Translations under genes and position numbers: made by a program
The notes under the pieces: model-generated
The model's input: only the letters and a program-made list of their open reading frames with translations
What the model was told of the DNA's origin: nothing
The model's database searches: none
Shown: positions 14,094 to 21,131 of the stretch, one piece after another
How positions within the stretch are numbered: the stretch's first letter is position 1
How the letters are laid out: every line of letters begins with the position of its first letter
IMG/VR virus record: IMGVR_UViG_3300027796_000314
Coordinates: 1 to 26,629 of that record
Strand: one strand, 5' to 3'
Length of the DNA stretch: 26,629 bases
Origin: a virus

Positions 14094-15782
14094 TTAAGAA
14101 GCTAACCACATATCAACACAGGCTTGAATACCATAGTGCCAGTGGTTTTCATCGGTTGCTTTTTCGCATAGCTTAATAGCATAATCAAGAAAACTGCGAA
14201 TGTCTGCCGGAGTAGGTTGCGTTTTGTAATTATAGGAATTTTCTACAAGCCGCATAAATTGGTCTAATTCAAGTGGTATGATTTTTGATTTACCACCATA
14301 TAAAGCGATGGACAAATGGTTCAAACCGTAGAAATGGGCTAAAGTTGCTGCATTTATTGACGGCGCAACAAACAAGCAATATGTTTCTTTCCCAGATTTC
14401 TTTTTTAACTGTCCATAATGACGGGCTACAGGTTCGCCCTCCGCTTCATATTGACGTTGCCCCGATTGCATGGTTACTTCAACAGATAATGCAAAATCGG
14501 AATAATCACATTCAATGTCAGGCATATTTCCGGTCGCAGTTGAAAGCGGCTGTCCTGCGTCGTCAAATTTGAAATTGCCTTTTATTTTACCGCCGTCAAG
14601 CATAGTCATAGCTCGCCATGTATTGTATTCAAACATTAACGGTGCGTCAAAAATCTCGTCGGATATTATTTCGTTGTATGTGTCCATAATCTCGGAATAC
14701 AGAGAATAGGACTTTATCTTTTCTACCTGCTCGGTAATTACCGCCTCTTTGTGCTTCTGTACTATATCGTCGCGCAAGTCTTTCAGGTCGTCTATCGTCC
14801 GGCTTATGAGTTCGCGCCTTGTATATGCGCCGATACGCATAAGTGTATCAACAATGTTGTCTTTGACATCCACATAAAGCGCAGGTTGCGTTGCCGAAAA
14901 CAAATGCGCCTTATATGCCGCTTCATCGTCAATAAAAACGGGCTTTCGATCAACCGTCGAAAGTATGTAGTCAACCTCCGGCAACTTATCGGCAAAGAAA
15001 GTTATTGTTCGGTTTCTGTGAGCTATGGACACAAGCCCGGTATAACGCAAATAACGAAAGCAAGCGTCGGCATAATCGCGCAAGTTGCTTTTCTTTGTTG
15101 CTATAAATTTCTTTAAACTTGCGTCAGCGGTTTCCCTGGTTTTAGTCTTGCCTTCATTAATATCGTCGTTATAAATACTCATAATTGCATTTGTCCACAC
15201 GTCATTGACAAAACGCTTGTATTCGCCCCTATGAGCTTCCTTATCAACGCGGAACGCGAAAATTCTCGTTTTTACAGCATCAAACTTGCGATAGTCCGTA
15301 AGCTGAACTGCAAATATTTTCAGTTCATCGAACGTGATATATTCCAGTTCGCGCACTAAACGCATTATTTCAAGGTATGGACGAACATAAAAAGTTCCGG
15401 CAATACCACGATTTTCAATATGATAGGGGGACGGCAACTGAAATTTGAGAAGTTGCCGCAAGAATATTTCTTGCGGTCGCTTGCCCGATATTAGAGCGTT
15501 ACCGGCGTCAGTTAGTGCTATGCTCGGTTTTAAGTCAACAAACCCTAACGCCTTAGGCGCTCGGTTTATACGGTCGCGGGCGCTAAACGCCTTATCGGTA
15601 GGTGAGCCTGTCCCCTCGAAAAAATCAGATTCCGCAAGCCTATCTATGAATTCCTCTTGCGTTGCGGAATTCCATAGACGTCCCTCAAAGAGTTCGTGCA
15701 AAAGTCGAATTTCGGGTATCATCTTCGCGGGGGTACGCGGCGATGTTGTAAAAAACAAAGCCTTATTATCAATTCGTGCCAT
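14094..15782 (-). CDS. AlwI-family type II restriction endonuclease
   Basis: The product is 562 residues. The start at 15782 (MARIDNKALFFTTSPRTPAK) is preferred to an ATG two codons upstream, because AGGGGG is nine bases away from it but only three from the other. The N-terminal half (SPRTPAKMIPEIRLLHELFE, then SARDRINRAPKALGFVD) resembles the DNA-binding half of AlwI-type type IIS nucleases. The C-terminal half carries a PD-(D/E)xK-type site, NMPDIECDYSDFALSVEVTM, with Asp422 and Glu435 as likely metal ligands. Family members cut outside short asymmetric sites such as GGATC; the site of this one cannot be read from sequence. It is the second gene of an operon, 20 bases after the methylase stop, which would let modification precede cutting. 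It appears intact. Confidence 0.85.
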   Translation of the reverse strand: MARIDNKALFFTTSPRTPAKMIPEIRLLHELFEGRLWNSATQEEFIDRLAESDFFEGTGSPTDKAFSARDRINRAPKALGFVDLKPSIALTDAGNALISGKRPQEIFLRQLLKFQLPSPYHIENRGIAGTFYVRPYLEIMRLVRELEYITFDELKIFAVQLTDYRKFDAVKTRIFAFRVDKEAHRGEYKRFVNDVWTNAIMSIYNDDINEGKTKTRETADASLKKFIATKKSNLRDYADACFRYLRYTGLVSIAHRNRTITFFADKLPEVDYILSTVDRKPVFIDDEAAYKAHLFSATQPALYVDVKDNIVDTLMRIGAYTRRELISRTIDDLKDLRDDIVQKHKEAVITEQVEKIKSYSLYSEIMDTYNEIISDEIFDAPLMFEYNTWRAMTMLDGGKIKGNFKFDDAGQPLSTATGNMPDIECDYSDFALSVEVTMQSGQRQYEAEGEPVARHYGQLKKKSGKETYCLFVAPSINAATLAHFYGLNHLSIALYGGKSKIIPLELDQFMRLVENSYNYKTQPTPADIRSFLDYAIKLCEKATDENHWHYGIQACVDMWLAS

Positions 15783-15802
15783 TGTCATTTACCCCCTTGC
15801 TT

Positions 15803-16651
15803 TCAATAGTTTTTAACGATAATATGCATTTTGTCGTTGTTAAAGCGATTCTTTATATTTACAGCATAGTTTTTATAGTATTCGTCAAAGATAAATTCGC
15901 CGTAAAGTTCCTCGGTGAGCGGTGTTTTACCGATAATCATAAGGGCGCGACAAGGAAGATTCCGAAAATCAGCGGCTAACCTACGGTGTTCTGTTTCATC
16001 AAAACCGTTCATCATATCAATATTGCCATAGTCGTTGAACACACAATCATATGGCGGGTCAAGAAAGATAAAATCATCATCTTCTGCCATGTCAAATATT
16101 TGCCGATAGTCAAGGCTGAACAATTCCGCGCCTTGAAGTAACTCGCTATGTTGTGAAGTTACTAACCGCGTATTAAGATTAGGATAACGCCCAAATGGCA
16201 CATTATATTCCCCGCTGCTATTATAGCGTATCATACCAGAATAAGCTGTTTTGTTTATAAAAAAGTATAGAACGCCGTCTAAATAGGTATCGTCCGGATG
16301 ATTGAACAAGTCACGAATACGGTAATATAAATCCTCGTTGGCGTTGGGTACGCGTTCTTCCGGGGTTTTTATTTTCAGTTCCTTGTATGTAGTTTGATTC
16401 AATTCATACTGCCTTTGAAGTTCGTCAAACTGTTGCCGCATTTTCGGGTAGCTATCCCTTAATTGTGTATAGAAAGCCATAAGTCGCTCATTTACATCGT
16501 TTAATATGGCGTTATCAGGTTCAAGATAAAAATATACTGCGCCGCCGCCCAAAAATGGTTCAATATAACGGTTAAAATTATCAGGAATATATTGTAGGAA
16601 ACGCGGTATTTCCCGCGATTTTCCACCACGATATTTTAATACGGGATTCAT
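15803..16651 (-). CDS. Dam/D12-class DNA adenine N6-methyltransferase
   Basis: The product is 282 residues, starting at the ATG at 16651 with AAAGGAG ten bases upstream; the in-frame extension to 16696 lacks a ribosome site. Motif X is KYRGGK (6-11), motif I is EPFLGGGAVYF (31-41) and motif IV is DPPYD (198-202), in the alpha-class order of Dam-like enzymes. The target-recognition region lies between motifs I and IV and includes YFFINKTAYSGMIRYNSSGE. It transfers a methyl group from S-adenosylmethionine to adenine in the site of its partner nuclease. It precedes the AlwI-family nuclease in one operon behind the promoter at 16712-16740. If the nuclease reads GGATC, a GATC-type methylase would protect both strands with one enzyme; this is inference. 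Confidence 0.92.
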   Translation of the reverse strand: MNPVLKYRGGKSREIPRFLQYIPDNFNRYIEPFLGGGAVYFYLEPDNAILNDVNERLMAFYTQLRDSYPKMRQQFDELQRQYELNQTTYKELKIKTPEERVPNANEDLYYRIRDLFNHPDDTYLDGVLYFFINKTAYSGMIRYNSSGEYNVPFGRYPNLNTRLVTSQHSELLQGAELFSLDYRQIFDMAEDDDFIFLDPPYDCVFNDYGNIDMMNGFDETEHRRLAADFRNLPCRALMIIGKTPLTEELYGEFIFDEYYKNYAVNIKNRFNNDKMHIIVKNY

Positions 16652-16681
16652 AGTGCGTCGGCTCCTTTCAAAGATTTCGGT

Positions 16682-16701
16682 GAGAGGTGGACACACCTCT
16701 C
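16682..16701 (-). other. Leader hairpin of the restriction-modification operon
   Basis: GAGAGGTG and CACCTCTC pair around a four-base loop within the untranslated leader, between promoter and methylase start. It may be an operator or an RNA hairpin affecting expression. Confidence 0.4.
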
Positions 16702-16711
16702 CACTATGATA

Positions 16712-16740
16712 ATTGTATCATACCTATTCCAAAAAGTAAA
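16712..16740 (-). promoter_or_regulatory. Promoter of the restriction-modification operon
   Basis: On the minus strand a TTTACT -35 (16735-16740), a 17-base spacer and a TACAAT -10 (16712-16717) preceded by TGA form an extended -10 promoter. It starts transcription near 16705, about 55 bases before the methylase. Confidence 0.6.
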
Positions 16741-16756
16741 GGTTTTTTTGGAATAG
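16724..16756. promoter_or_regulatory. 12-bp inverted repeat over the restriction-modification promoter (candidate operator)
   Basis: CTATTCCAAAAA (16724-16735) and TTTTTGGAATAG (16745-16756) are perfect inverted arms spaced by nine bases. They straddle the -35 and run into the spacer of the minus-strand promoter. No controller protein gene is seen beside the operon, so methylase autoregulation or a remote regulator would be needed. Confidence 0.5.
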
Positions 16757-16845
16757 AGGCGCTTTTAACCCTCTTTTCTTGTAATATAGCCATAATTCTG
16801 CTTGTCTTCTCAAACGCGCGTGGGCAAAGCTGTACAAAATGCCCC

Positions 16846-17409
16846 TTATATCGCCCCTATGTATTCGTTATAATGCTCATACAGTTCGACATAACAATCA
16901 AGTAACGCCACCGCCCCGTCAATTTATTGCTGGGGAGATTGGTTTTTTATGGGTACAATGTTTCCGTTGCAGTCGGTCTATATGCCCGTGTTTGTCAGGC
17001 ACCATTTCAAAATAGGGTTGTTGTAAATAACCCTGTGCTCCTGCAAGTCCGCACCTAACATTTGCATGGGCAAAGACAGTGTTTTTGCGCCCTGTATGCA
17101 CCGAGCCATATTAAAGCCTTGGAACGTCATTTTCTCGACAAAATAACGTTCCGAATAGCTGTCATAGTAAACCCACGCTGGGAACAGTTCGTATTCCTTG
17201 ACGGTTTCGGCAAATCACGCTGTAACGTCGGAATAGTTTATCGAATTACCCACGCAAAGGTGCAATAGCCCACGTTCAAACCATTTGCCATACGGGATTT
17301 TGTCCTGCTGTACCCGCCCTTGCAGTTTGTCGTTTGGAAGGCAGTACATTTGAGCGACAAACTTTTTGTCGTCCCCGCGCTTCATAAACAAAAGCGTCGC
17401 GCAGGTTAT
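16846..17409 (-). pseudogene. Dead C-terminal fragment of phage terminase large subunit
   Basis: Read on the minus strand, the sequence gives ITCATLLFMKRGDDKKFVAQ, then YGKWFERGLLHLCVGNSINY, AWVYYDSYSERYFVEKMTFQ, MARCIQGAKTLSLPMQMLGA and DLQEHRVIYNNPILKWCLTN. It ends near LLDCYVELYEHYNEYIGAI at a TAA (16846-16848). This is the nuclease half of a Terminase_1-type large subunit. At least three in-frame stops break it: one replaces Trp at 17215-17217, another follows TNTGI, and another follows KNQSPQQ. The ATPase half is missing. The break at about 17409 abuts the SHOCT-like remnant on the other strand. It may derive from the same prophage as the small terminase at 4741, but in inverted position. 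Confidence 0.85.
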
Positions 17410-17571
17410 GAACAGTTTGAACGTGAAAAGAAGTACAGAGCGTCAGCCGCTATCACCAAAGCTTTGCTTTCACGGGGGTTTATCAGTGAAAAGGAGTACG
17501 GTAAAATTGATACAATTCTCATTGCGAAATACCGTCCTGTTTTGGGTAGTTTACGGGCAAAATTAACTTGA
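17410..17571 (+). pseudogene. 5'-truncated SHOCT-like small gene before the recombinases
   Basis: The reading EQFEREKKYRASAAITKALL, then SRGFISEKEYGKIDTILIAK and YRPVLGSLRAKL, resembles the short SHOCT-type proteins (about 55-60 residues) found directly upstream of clostridial serine recombinase pairs. No in-frame ATG remains. The open frame continues upstream only by running antisense through the terminase fragment, and an ATG at 17408 is out of frame. The N-terminal few residues and the native start seem to have been lost at the junction. Translation from a TTG cannot be excluded. Its family function is not established. Confidence 0.55.
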
Positions 17572-17640
17572 TAATGCAGGCATTCAGAGGTATCATGGTA
17601 CTACCGGGGGTAAATTCACCCGGCAGAACGGAGGATTTAC

Positions 17641-18975
17641 ATGGAAAAAACCGTACGAAAAATAGCGCCTTCCGCACCGCGGATACCAAAACGAAAGCGT
17701 GTCGCGGCTTATGCGAGAGTGTCCAGCGACAAGGACGCAATGCTTCACTCGCTGTCGGCACAGGTCAGCTATTACAGCGAACTTATCCAGAAGCATAACG
17801 GGTGGAAGTACATTGGCGTTTATGAGGACGAGGCCTTGACCGGTACCAGGGATAACAGAGCAGAGTTTCAAAAGATGCTTGATGACTGCCGCAATGGCAG
17901 GATTGATATGATCATTACAAAATCCATATCAAGGCTGGCGCGCAACACCGTTACAATGCTACAAACGGTAAGAGAACTGAAAGAATTAAATGTTGATATT
18001 TGGTTTGAAAAAGAGGAAATCCATAGCTTAAGCGGGGACGGTGAATTGCTACTCACCATCCTCTCTTCTTTTGCGCAGGAGGAAAGCCTGTCGGTCAGCG
18101 AAAATTGTAAATGGCGGATTCGGAAACAGTTTCAAGAAGGGCGGTCAACAAATTTAAAATTACTTGGGTATGATTATATTGACGGCGATTTGATTGTCAT
18201 TCCTGAGGAAGCGGAAACAGTACGAATGATTTTCCTCGATTATCTGAGCGGTATGGGTAAGCAGGCAATTATGAAGAAGCTAAACGACCTCGGTATAAAA
18301 ACCAAACGTGGCTGCGTCTGGCACGAACATTCTGTCGGGATTATCCTATCAAATGAAAAGTACATTGGAAATATGCTTCTTCAAAAAACATACAAAAATA
18401 ACCACATAGAAAAGAAGCCACGCTTCAATCACGGTGAGCTGCCCATGTACTTTGTTGAAAACAGCCATGAGGGAATCATTGACAAACCTACCTTTGACGC
18501 CGTTCAGGCTGAAATGCAAAAACGGGCTTCAAGGTTTGTTAAAAAATCCAAGCCGGATAGCATATTCACAGGCCTGATTCACTGCTGCGGCTGCGGAATG
18601 AATTACCGAAGAAAAATCGCCAACGCTGGCAGCAAATACGCAAAACCAATATGGATGTGCCAAACATTTAACCTATACGGCAAAGAAAGCTGCCCCTCAA
18701 AGCAGATACCTGAAGATATTCTGATAGCTCTTACGGCGGAGGTTTTGGGGATTCCGGAATTTGACGAAGCGGTCTTTAAACAGCAAATCAGTGAGATACG
18801 AGTACCAGAGCCAAATACACTGATTATTGTTTTTAATAATGGAAGAATCACAGAAAAACAGTGGCAAAACAAATCACGCAGGGATAGCTGGAGCGCTGAA
18901 TCCAAACAGCGGGCACGGGAAAAACAGCTTACATACCTGGAAAGGAGGAACCTGCCATGTCCGCAAGATCAGTAA
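17641..18975 (+). CDS. Large serine recombinase, first of an overlapping pair
   Basis: The product is 444 residues; GGAGG lies six bases before the ATG. The catalytic domain has VAAYARVSSD (nucleophile Ser28), YEDEALTGTRDNRAEFQKML and ITKSISRLARNT, all intact. The recombinase domain contains VGIILSNEKYIGNMLLQKTY. A zinc ribbon (LIHCCGCGMNYRR, later MCQTF and ESCPSK, at about 314-350) precedes a short C-terminal region without a long coiled coil. It should act in site-specific integration or excision of the element carrying it. Its 3' end overlaps the next recombinase by 19 bases, so the two are translationally linked. Such tandem pairs are usual in clostridial integrative elements and often act together. 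A truncated copy lies at 13661-13975. Confidence 0.92.
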   Translation: MEKTVRKIAPSAPRIPKRKRVAAYARVSSDKDAMLHSLSAQVSYYSELIQKHNGWKYIGVYEDEALTGTRDNRAEFQKMLDDCRNGRIDMIITKSISRLARNTVTMLQTVRELKELNVDIWFEKEEIHSLSGDGELLLTILSSFAQEESLSVSENCKWRIRKQFQEGRSTNLKLLGYDYIDGDLIVIPEEAETVRMIFLDYLSGMGKQAIMKKLNDLGIKTKRGCVWHEHSVGIILSNEKYIGNMLLQKTYKNNHIEKKPRFNHGELPMYFVENSHEGIIDKPTFDAVQAEMQKRASRFVKKSKPDSIFTGLIHCCGCGMNYRRKIANAGSKYAKPIWMCQTFNLYGKESCPSKQIPEDILIALTAEVLGIPEFDEAVFKQQISEIRVPEPNTLIIVFNNGRITEKQWQNKSRRDSWSAESKQRAREKQLTYLERRNLPCPQDQ

Positions 18976-20543
18976 CCTTTATACCGGCAACGACAGGCCG
19001 TCTTGCCCCTGTAATCCTTGGCACACCTGATAAAAAGCGGGTAGCAGCTTACGCCAGAGTGTCGACCGATAATGAAGAGCAGCTATCCAGCTTTGACGCC
19101 CAAATGGACTATTACACAAAGAAAATTCAGTCAAATGAAGCCTGGGATTTTGTAGAAGTCTACACTGATGAGGGGATTTCGGCAACCAGCACCAAAAAAC
19201 GCGACGGCTTTAAACGGATGATCAGCGACGCTCTAAACGGCAAAATTGACCTTATTATCACAAAATCGGTGAGCCGTTTTGCACGCAATACGGTGGATAC
19301 TCTTACCACAGTCCGGCAGCTTAAGGAAAAAGGTGTGGAAGTTTTTTTCGAGAAAGAGAATATTTATACATTAGATAGCAAAGGCGAATTGCTGATTACC
19401 ATTATGTCCTCCTTGGCTCAGGAAGAATCCCGTTCAATCAGTGAAAACGTCACATGGGGTCAGCGGAAACGTTTTGCCGACGGGAAGGTCAGCCTACCGT
19501 ACAAACGGTTTCTCGGTTACGAAAAAGGGGAAGACGGAGTCCCGAAAATCGTAGAAAAGGAAGCGGAGGTTGTTAGACTAATTTACAAAATGTTTCTTGG
19601 AGGAAAGACTCCGGCGACTATTTCACGGCATTTGACGAATAACGGAATACCCACACCAGCTGGGAAAGTGAAGTGGAATTCAAGTACGGTGGTAAGTATC
19701 CTCACCAATGAGAAGTACAAGGGTGACGCCATCCTGCAAAAGAAGTTCACAGTCGATTTCTTGACTAAGAAAACAAAGGTCAATGAAGGCGAGGTACCGC
19801 AATATTATGTGAATAACAGCCACCTCGCAATCATTGAGCCAGAGGTGTTTGACCTAGTACAACATGAGATGGAAAAGCGGAAATGTACAGGGCGGCATCA
19901 AAGTGGTATCAGCTGTTTTTCAAGCAGGATTATCTGCGGCCAGTGCGGCAGCTTTTACGGAAGCAAGGTGTGGCATTCCACCAGCAAATACCGGCGGGTG
20001 GTTTGGCAGTGTAATAATAAGTTTAAAAACGATACACCGTGTCAAACGCCCCATTTTTATGAAGATACGCTTAAACAGGCATTTGCGGATGTATTCAACA
20101 GTCTTATAGAGAACAAACACGAGGTTATATCGGTTTATGACGATATTGTCCGCACCCTGACCGATAACACGGCACTTGAAGCAAAGAGCGCCACGCTGCA
20201 AAAGAAGTGTGACGCTCTGTTTGAACAGATGCGGCAATGCGTGGATGAAAACGCCCATAAAACCCTTGATCAGAATGAATATCAGCGCCGGTACAGCGGT
20301 TTATTAAATCAATATGAAGCGACAAAACGAAAGCATGACCAGATTACAAATGAAAAGCAAGAACGTATTACAAAACACAAAAATATCAGCCTGTTTTTAA
20401 GGACGCTTGATCAGAATAGTACGCTGTTAGCGGAATTCGATGAGGAGCTTTGGTATTCTATGGTGGATACAGTATCCGTACATTCCGAACACAACCTAAC
20501 ATTTACATTTAAGGACGGAACAAAAAGACCTTGGATAATCTAA
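18957..20543 (+). CDS. Large serine recombinase, second of the pair
   Basis: The product is 528 residues, starting inside the end of the previous gene, with AAAGGAGG eight bases upstream. The catalytic part has VAAYARVSTDN (nucleophile Ser36), YTDEGISATSTKKRDGFKRM and LIITKSVSRFARNTVDTL. The recombinase domain includes STVVSILTNEKYKGDAILQK. The zinc ribbon is IICGQCGSFYGSK with VWQCNNKF and TPCQTPH. A coiled coil at about 400-470 (ALEAKSATLQKKCDALFEQM) follows, as in integrases that need directionality control. All main residues are present, and the length is usual for the family. A terminator lies directly after the gene. The target site cannot be read from the window; no clear attachment repeat was found. 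Confidence 0.93.
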   Translation: MSARSVTFIPATTGRLAPVILGTPDKKRVAAYARVSTDNEEQLSSFDAQMDYYTKKIQSNEAWDFVEVYTDEGISATSTKKRDGFKRMISDALNGKIDLIITKSVSRFARNTVDTLTTVRQLKEKGVEVFFEKENIYTLDSKGELLITIMSSLAQEESRSISENVTWGQRKRFADGKVSLPYKRFLGYEKGEDGVPKIVEKEAEVVRLIYKMFLGGKTPATISRHLTNNGIPTPAGKVKWNSSTVVSILTNEKYKGDAILQKKFTVDFLTKKTKVNEGEVPQYYVNNSHLAIIEPEVFDLVQHEMEKRKCTGRHQSGISCFSSRIICGQCGSFYGSKVWHSTSKYRRVVWQCNNKFKNDTPCQTPHFYEDTLKQAFADVFNSLIENKHEVISVYDDIVRTLTDNTALEAKSATLQKKCDALFEQMRQCVDENAHKTLDQNEYQRRYSGLLNQYEATKRKHDQITNEKQERITKHKNISLFLRTLDQNSTLLAEFDEELWYSMVDTVSVHSEHNLTFTFKDGTKRPWII

Positions 20544-20552
20544 TATGAAACG

Positions 20553-20588
20553 AACCGCCTGCAGAAAATGACATTTCTGCAGGCGGTT
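20553..20588 (+). terminator. Rho-independent terminator of the recombinase pair
   Basis: AACCGCCTGCAGAAA (20553-20567) pairs perfectly with TTTCTGCAGGCGGTT (20574-20588) around a six-base loop, followed by TTCTCTTTT. Confidence 0.88.
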
Positions 20589-20633
20589 TTCTCTTTTACA
20601 AAGAAAATGGGGAAATTCCGGAAGTTTTGTCAA

Positions 20634-20662
20634 TTGAATTTTGTGGAAAACTATGGTATAAT
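20634..20662 (+). promoter_or_regulatory. Promoter ahead of the small membrane-protein ORF
   Basis: TTGAAT (20634-20639), 17 bases, then TATAAT (20657-20662) preceded by TGG. The -35 lies in TGTCAATTGAA (20628-20638), a sequence repeated at the same place in the helicase promoter at 21062-21090. Confidence 0.65.
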
Positions 20663-20685
20663 AATAAAAATTAATTTCCTCAGAG

Positions 20686-20907
20686 ATGACAATTATAATG
20701 AATCTACAACAACCAAACATGCAAATAGAGTCCTTAACGAAAAGGAATAACAATTTAATTCGACACCCCAAAGAACTCCGTATTTATAAGATTGCGGTAT
20801 TCATCAATATACTGGCAATTGCTATTGTAGTGTCGTGGTTTATTGGTAAAGTTATGTTAAATTCAAAGCCATGCAGAATTTTTCATATACATCGGCATCT
20901 ATTGTAA
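20686..20907 (+). CDS. Possible 73-residue membrane protein
   Basis: The open frame starts about 20 bases after the likely transcription start of the promoter above. It has a polar N-terminus (MTIIMNLQQPNMQIESLTKR), then one clear transmembrane segment (IAVFINILAIAIVVSWFIGK), then a short basic tail. No good ribosome site precedes either ATG (20686 or 20698), which weakens the call. A real single-pass protein or the truncated front of a larger membrane protein are both possible. It lies between the recombinase terminator and the helicase fusion and shares a promoter motif with the latter. The function is unknown. Confidence 0.35.
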   Translation: MTIIMNLQQPNMQIESLTKRNNNLIRHPKELRIYKIAVFINILAIAIVVSWFIGKVMLNSKPCRIFHIHRHLL

Positions 20908-21061
20908 TCAATACTCACAGGCTAATTTTGTAATTACACTCATAGTGTATACTATAACATTTTTAAATTATATAAATATATATTTAAGATATTTTATTAT
21001 AGGCTTCTCCATTAATTGAAATCCGTAAATATATAATATAATTTTTTGGATATTCTGTCAA

Positions 21062-21090
21062 TTGAAAGTTGATTTTGTTAGTGGTACAAT
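21062..21090 (+). promoter_or_regulatory. Promoter of the exonuclease-RecQ-UvrD gene
   Basis: TTGAAA (21062-21067), a 17-base spacer and TACAAT (21085-21090) preceded by TGG. TGTCAATTGAA (21056-21066) covers the -35 and contains the palindrome TCAATTGA. The leader would be about 35 bases, with GAGGAG six to seven bases before the ATG at 21132. Confidence 0.7.
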
Positions 21091-21131
21091 ATTAAAGGAT
21101 AATAATATAAAATTGTCATGAGGAGAGAGAT

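Noticed and set aside
17320-17571. 83-codon reading of the SHOCT-like gene from a TTG
   Set aside because: Its first 30 codons are the antisense of the large-terminase fragment, so this part is not native. Only the downstream part resembles the family.
20908-21055. Short inverted repeats (such as ACACT-CAT-AGTGT) in the AT-rich gap before the helicase gene
   Set aside because: Five-base arms in such AT-rich sequence are expected by chance, and no conserved RNA shape was recognised.
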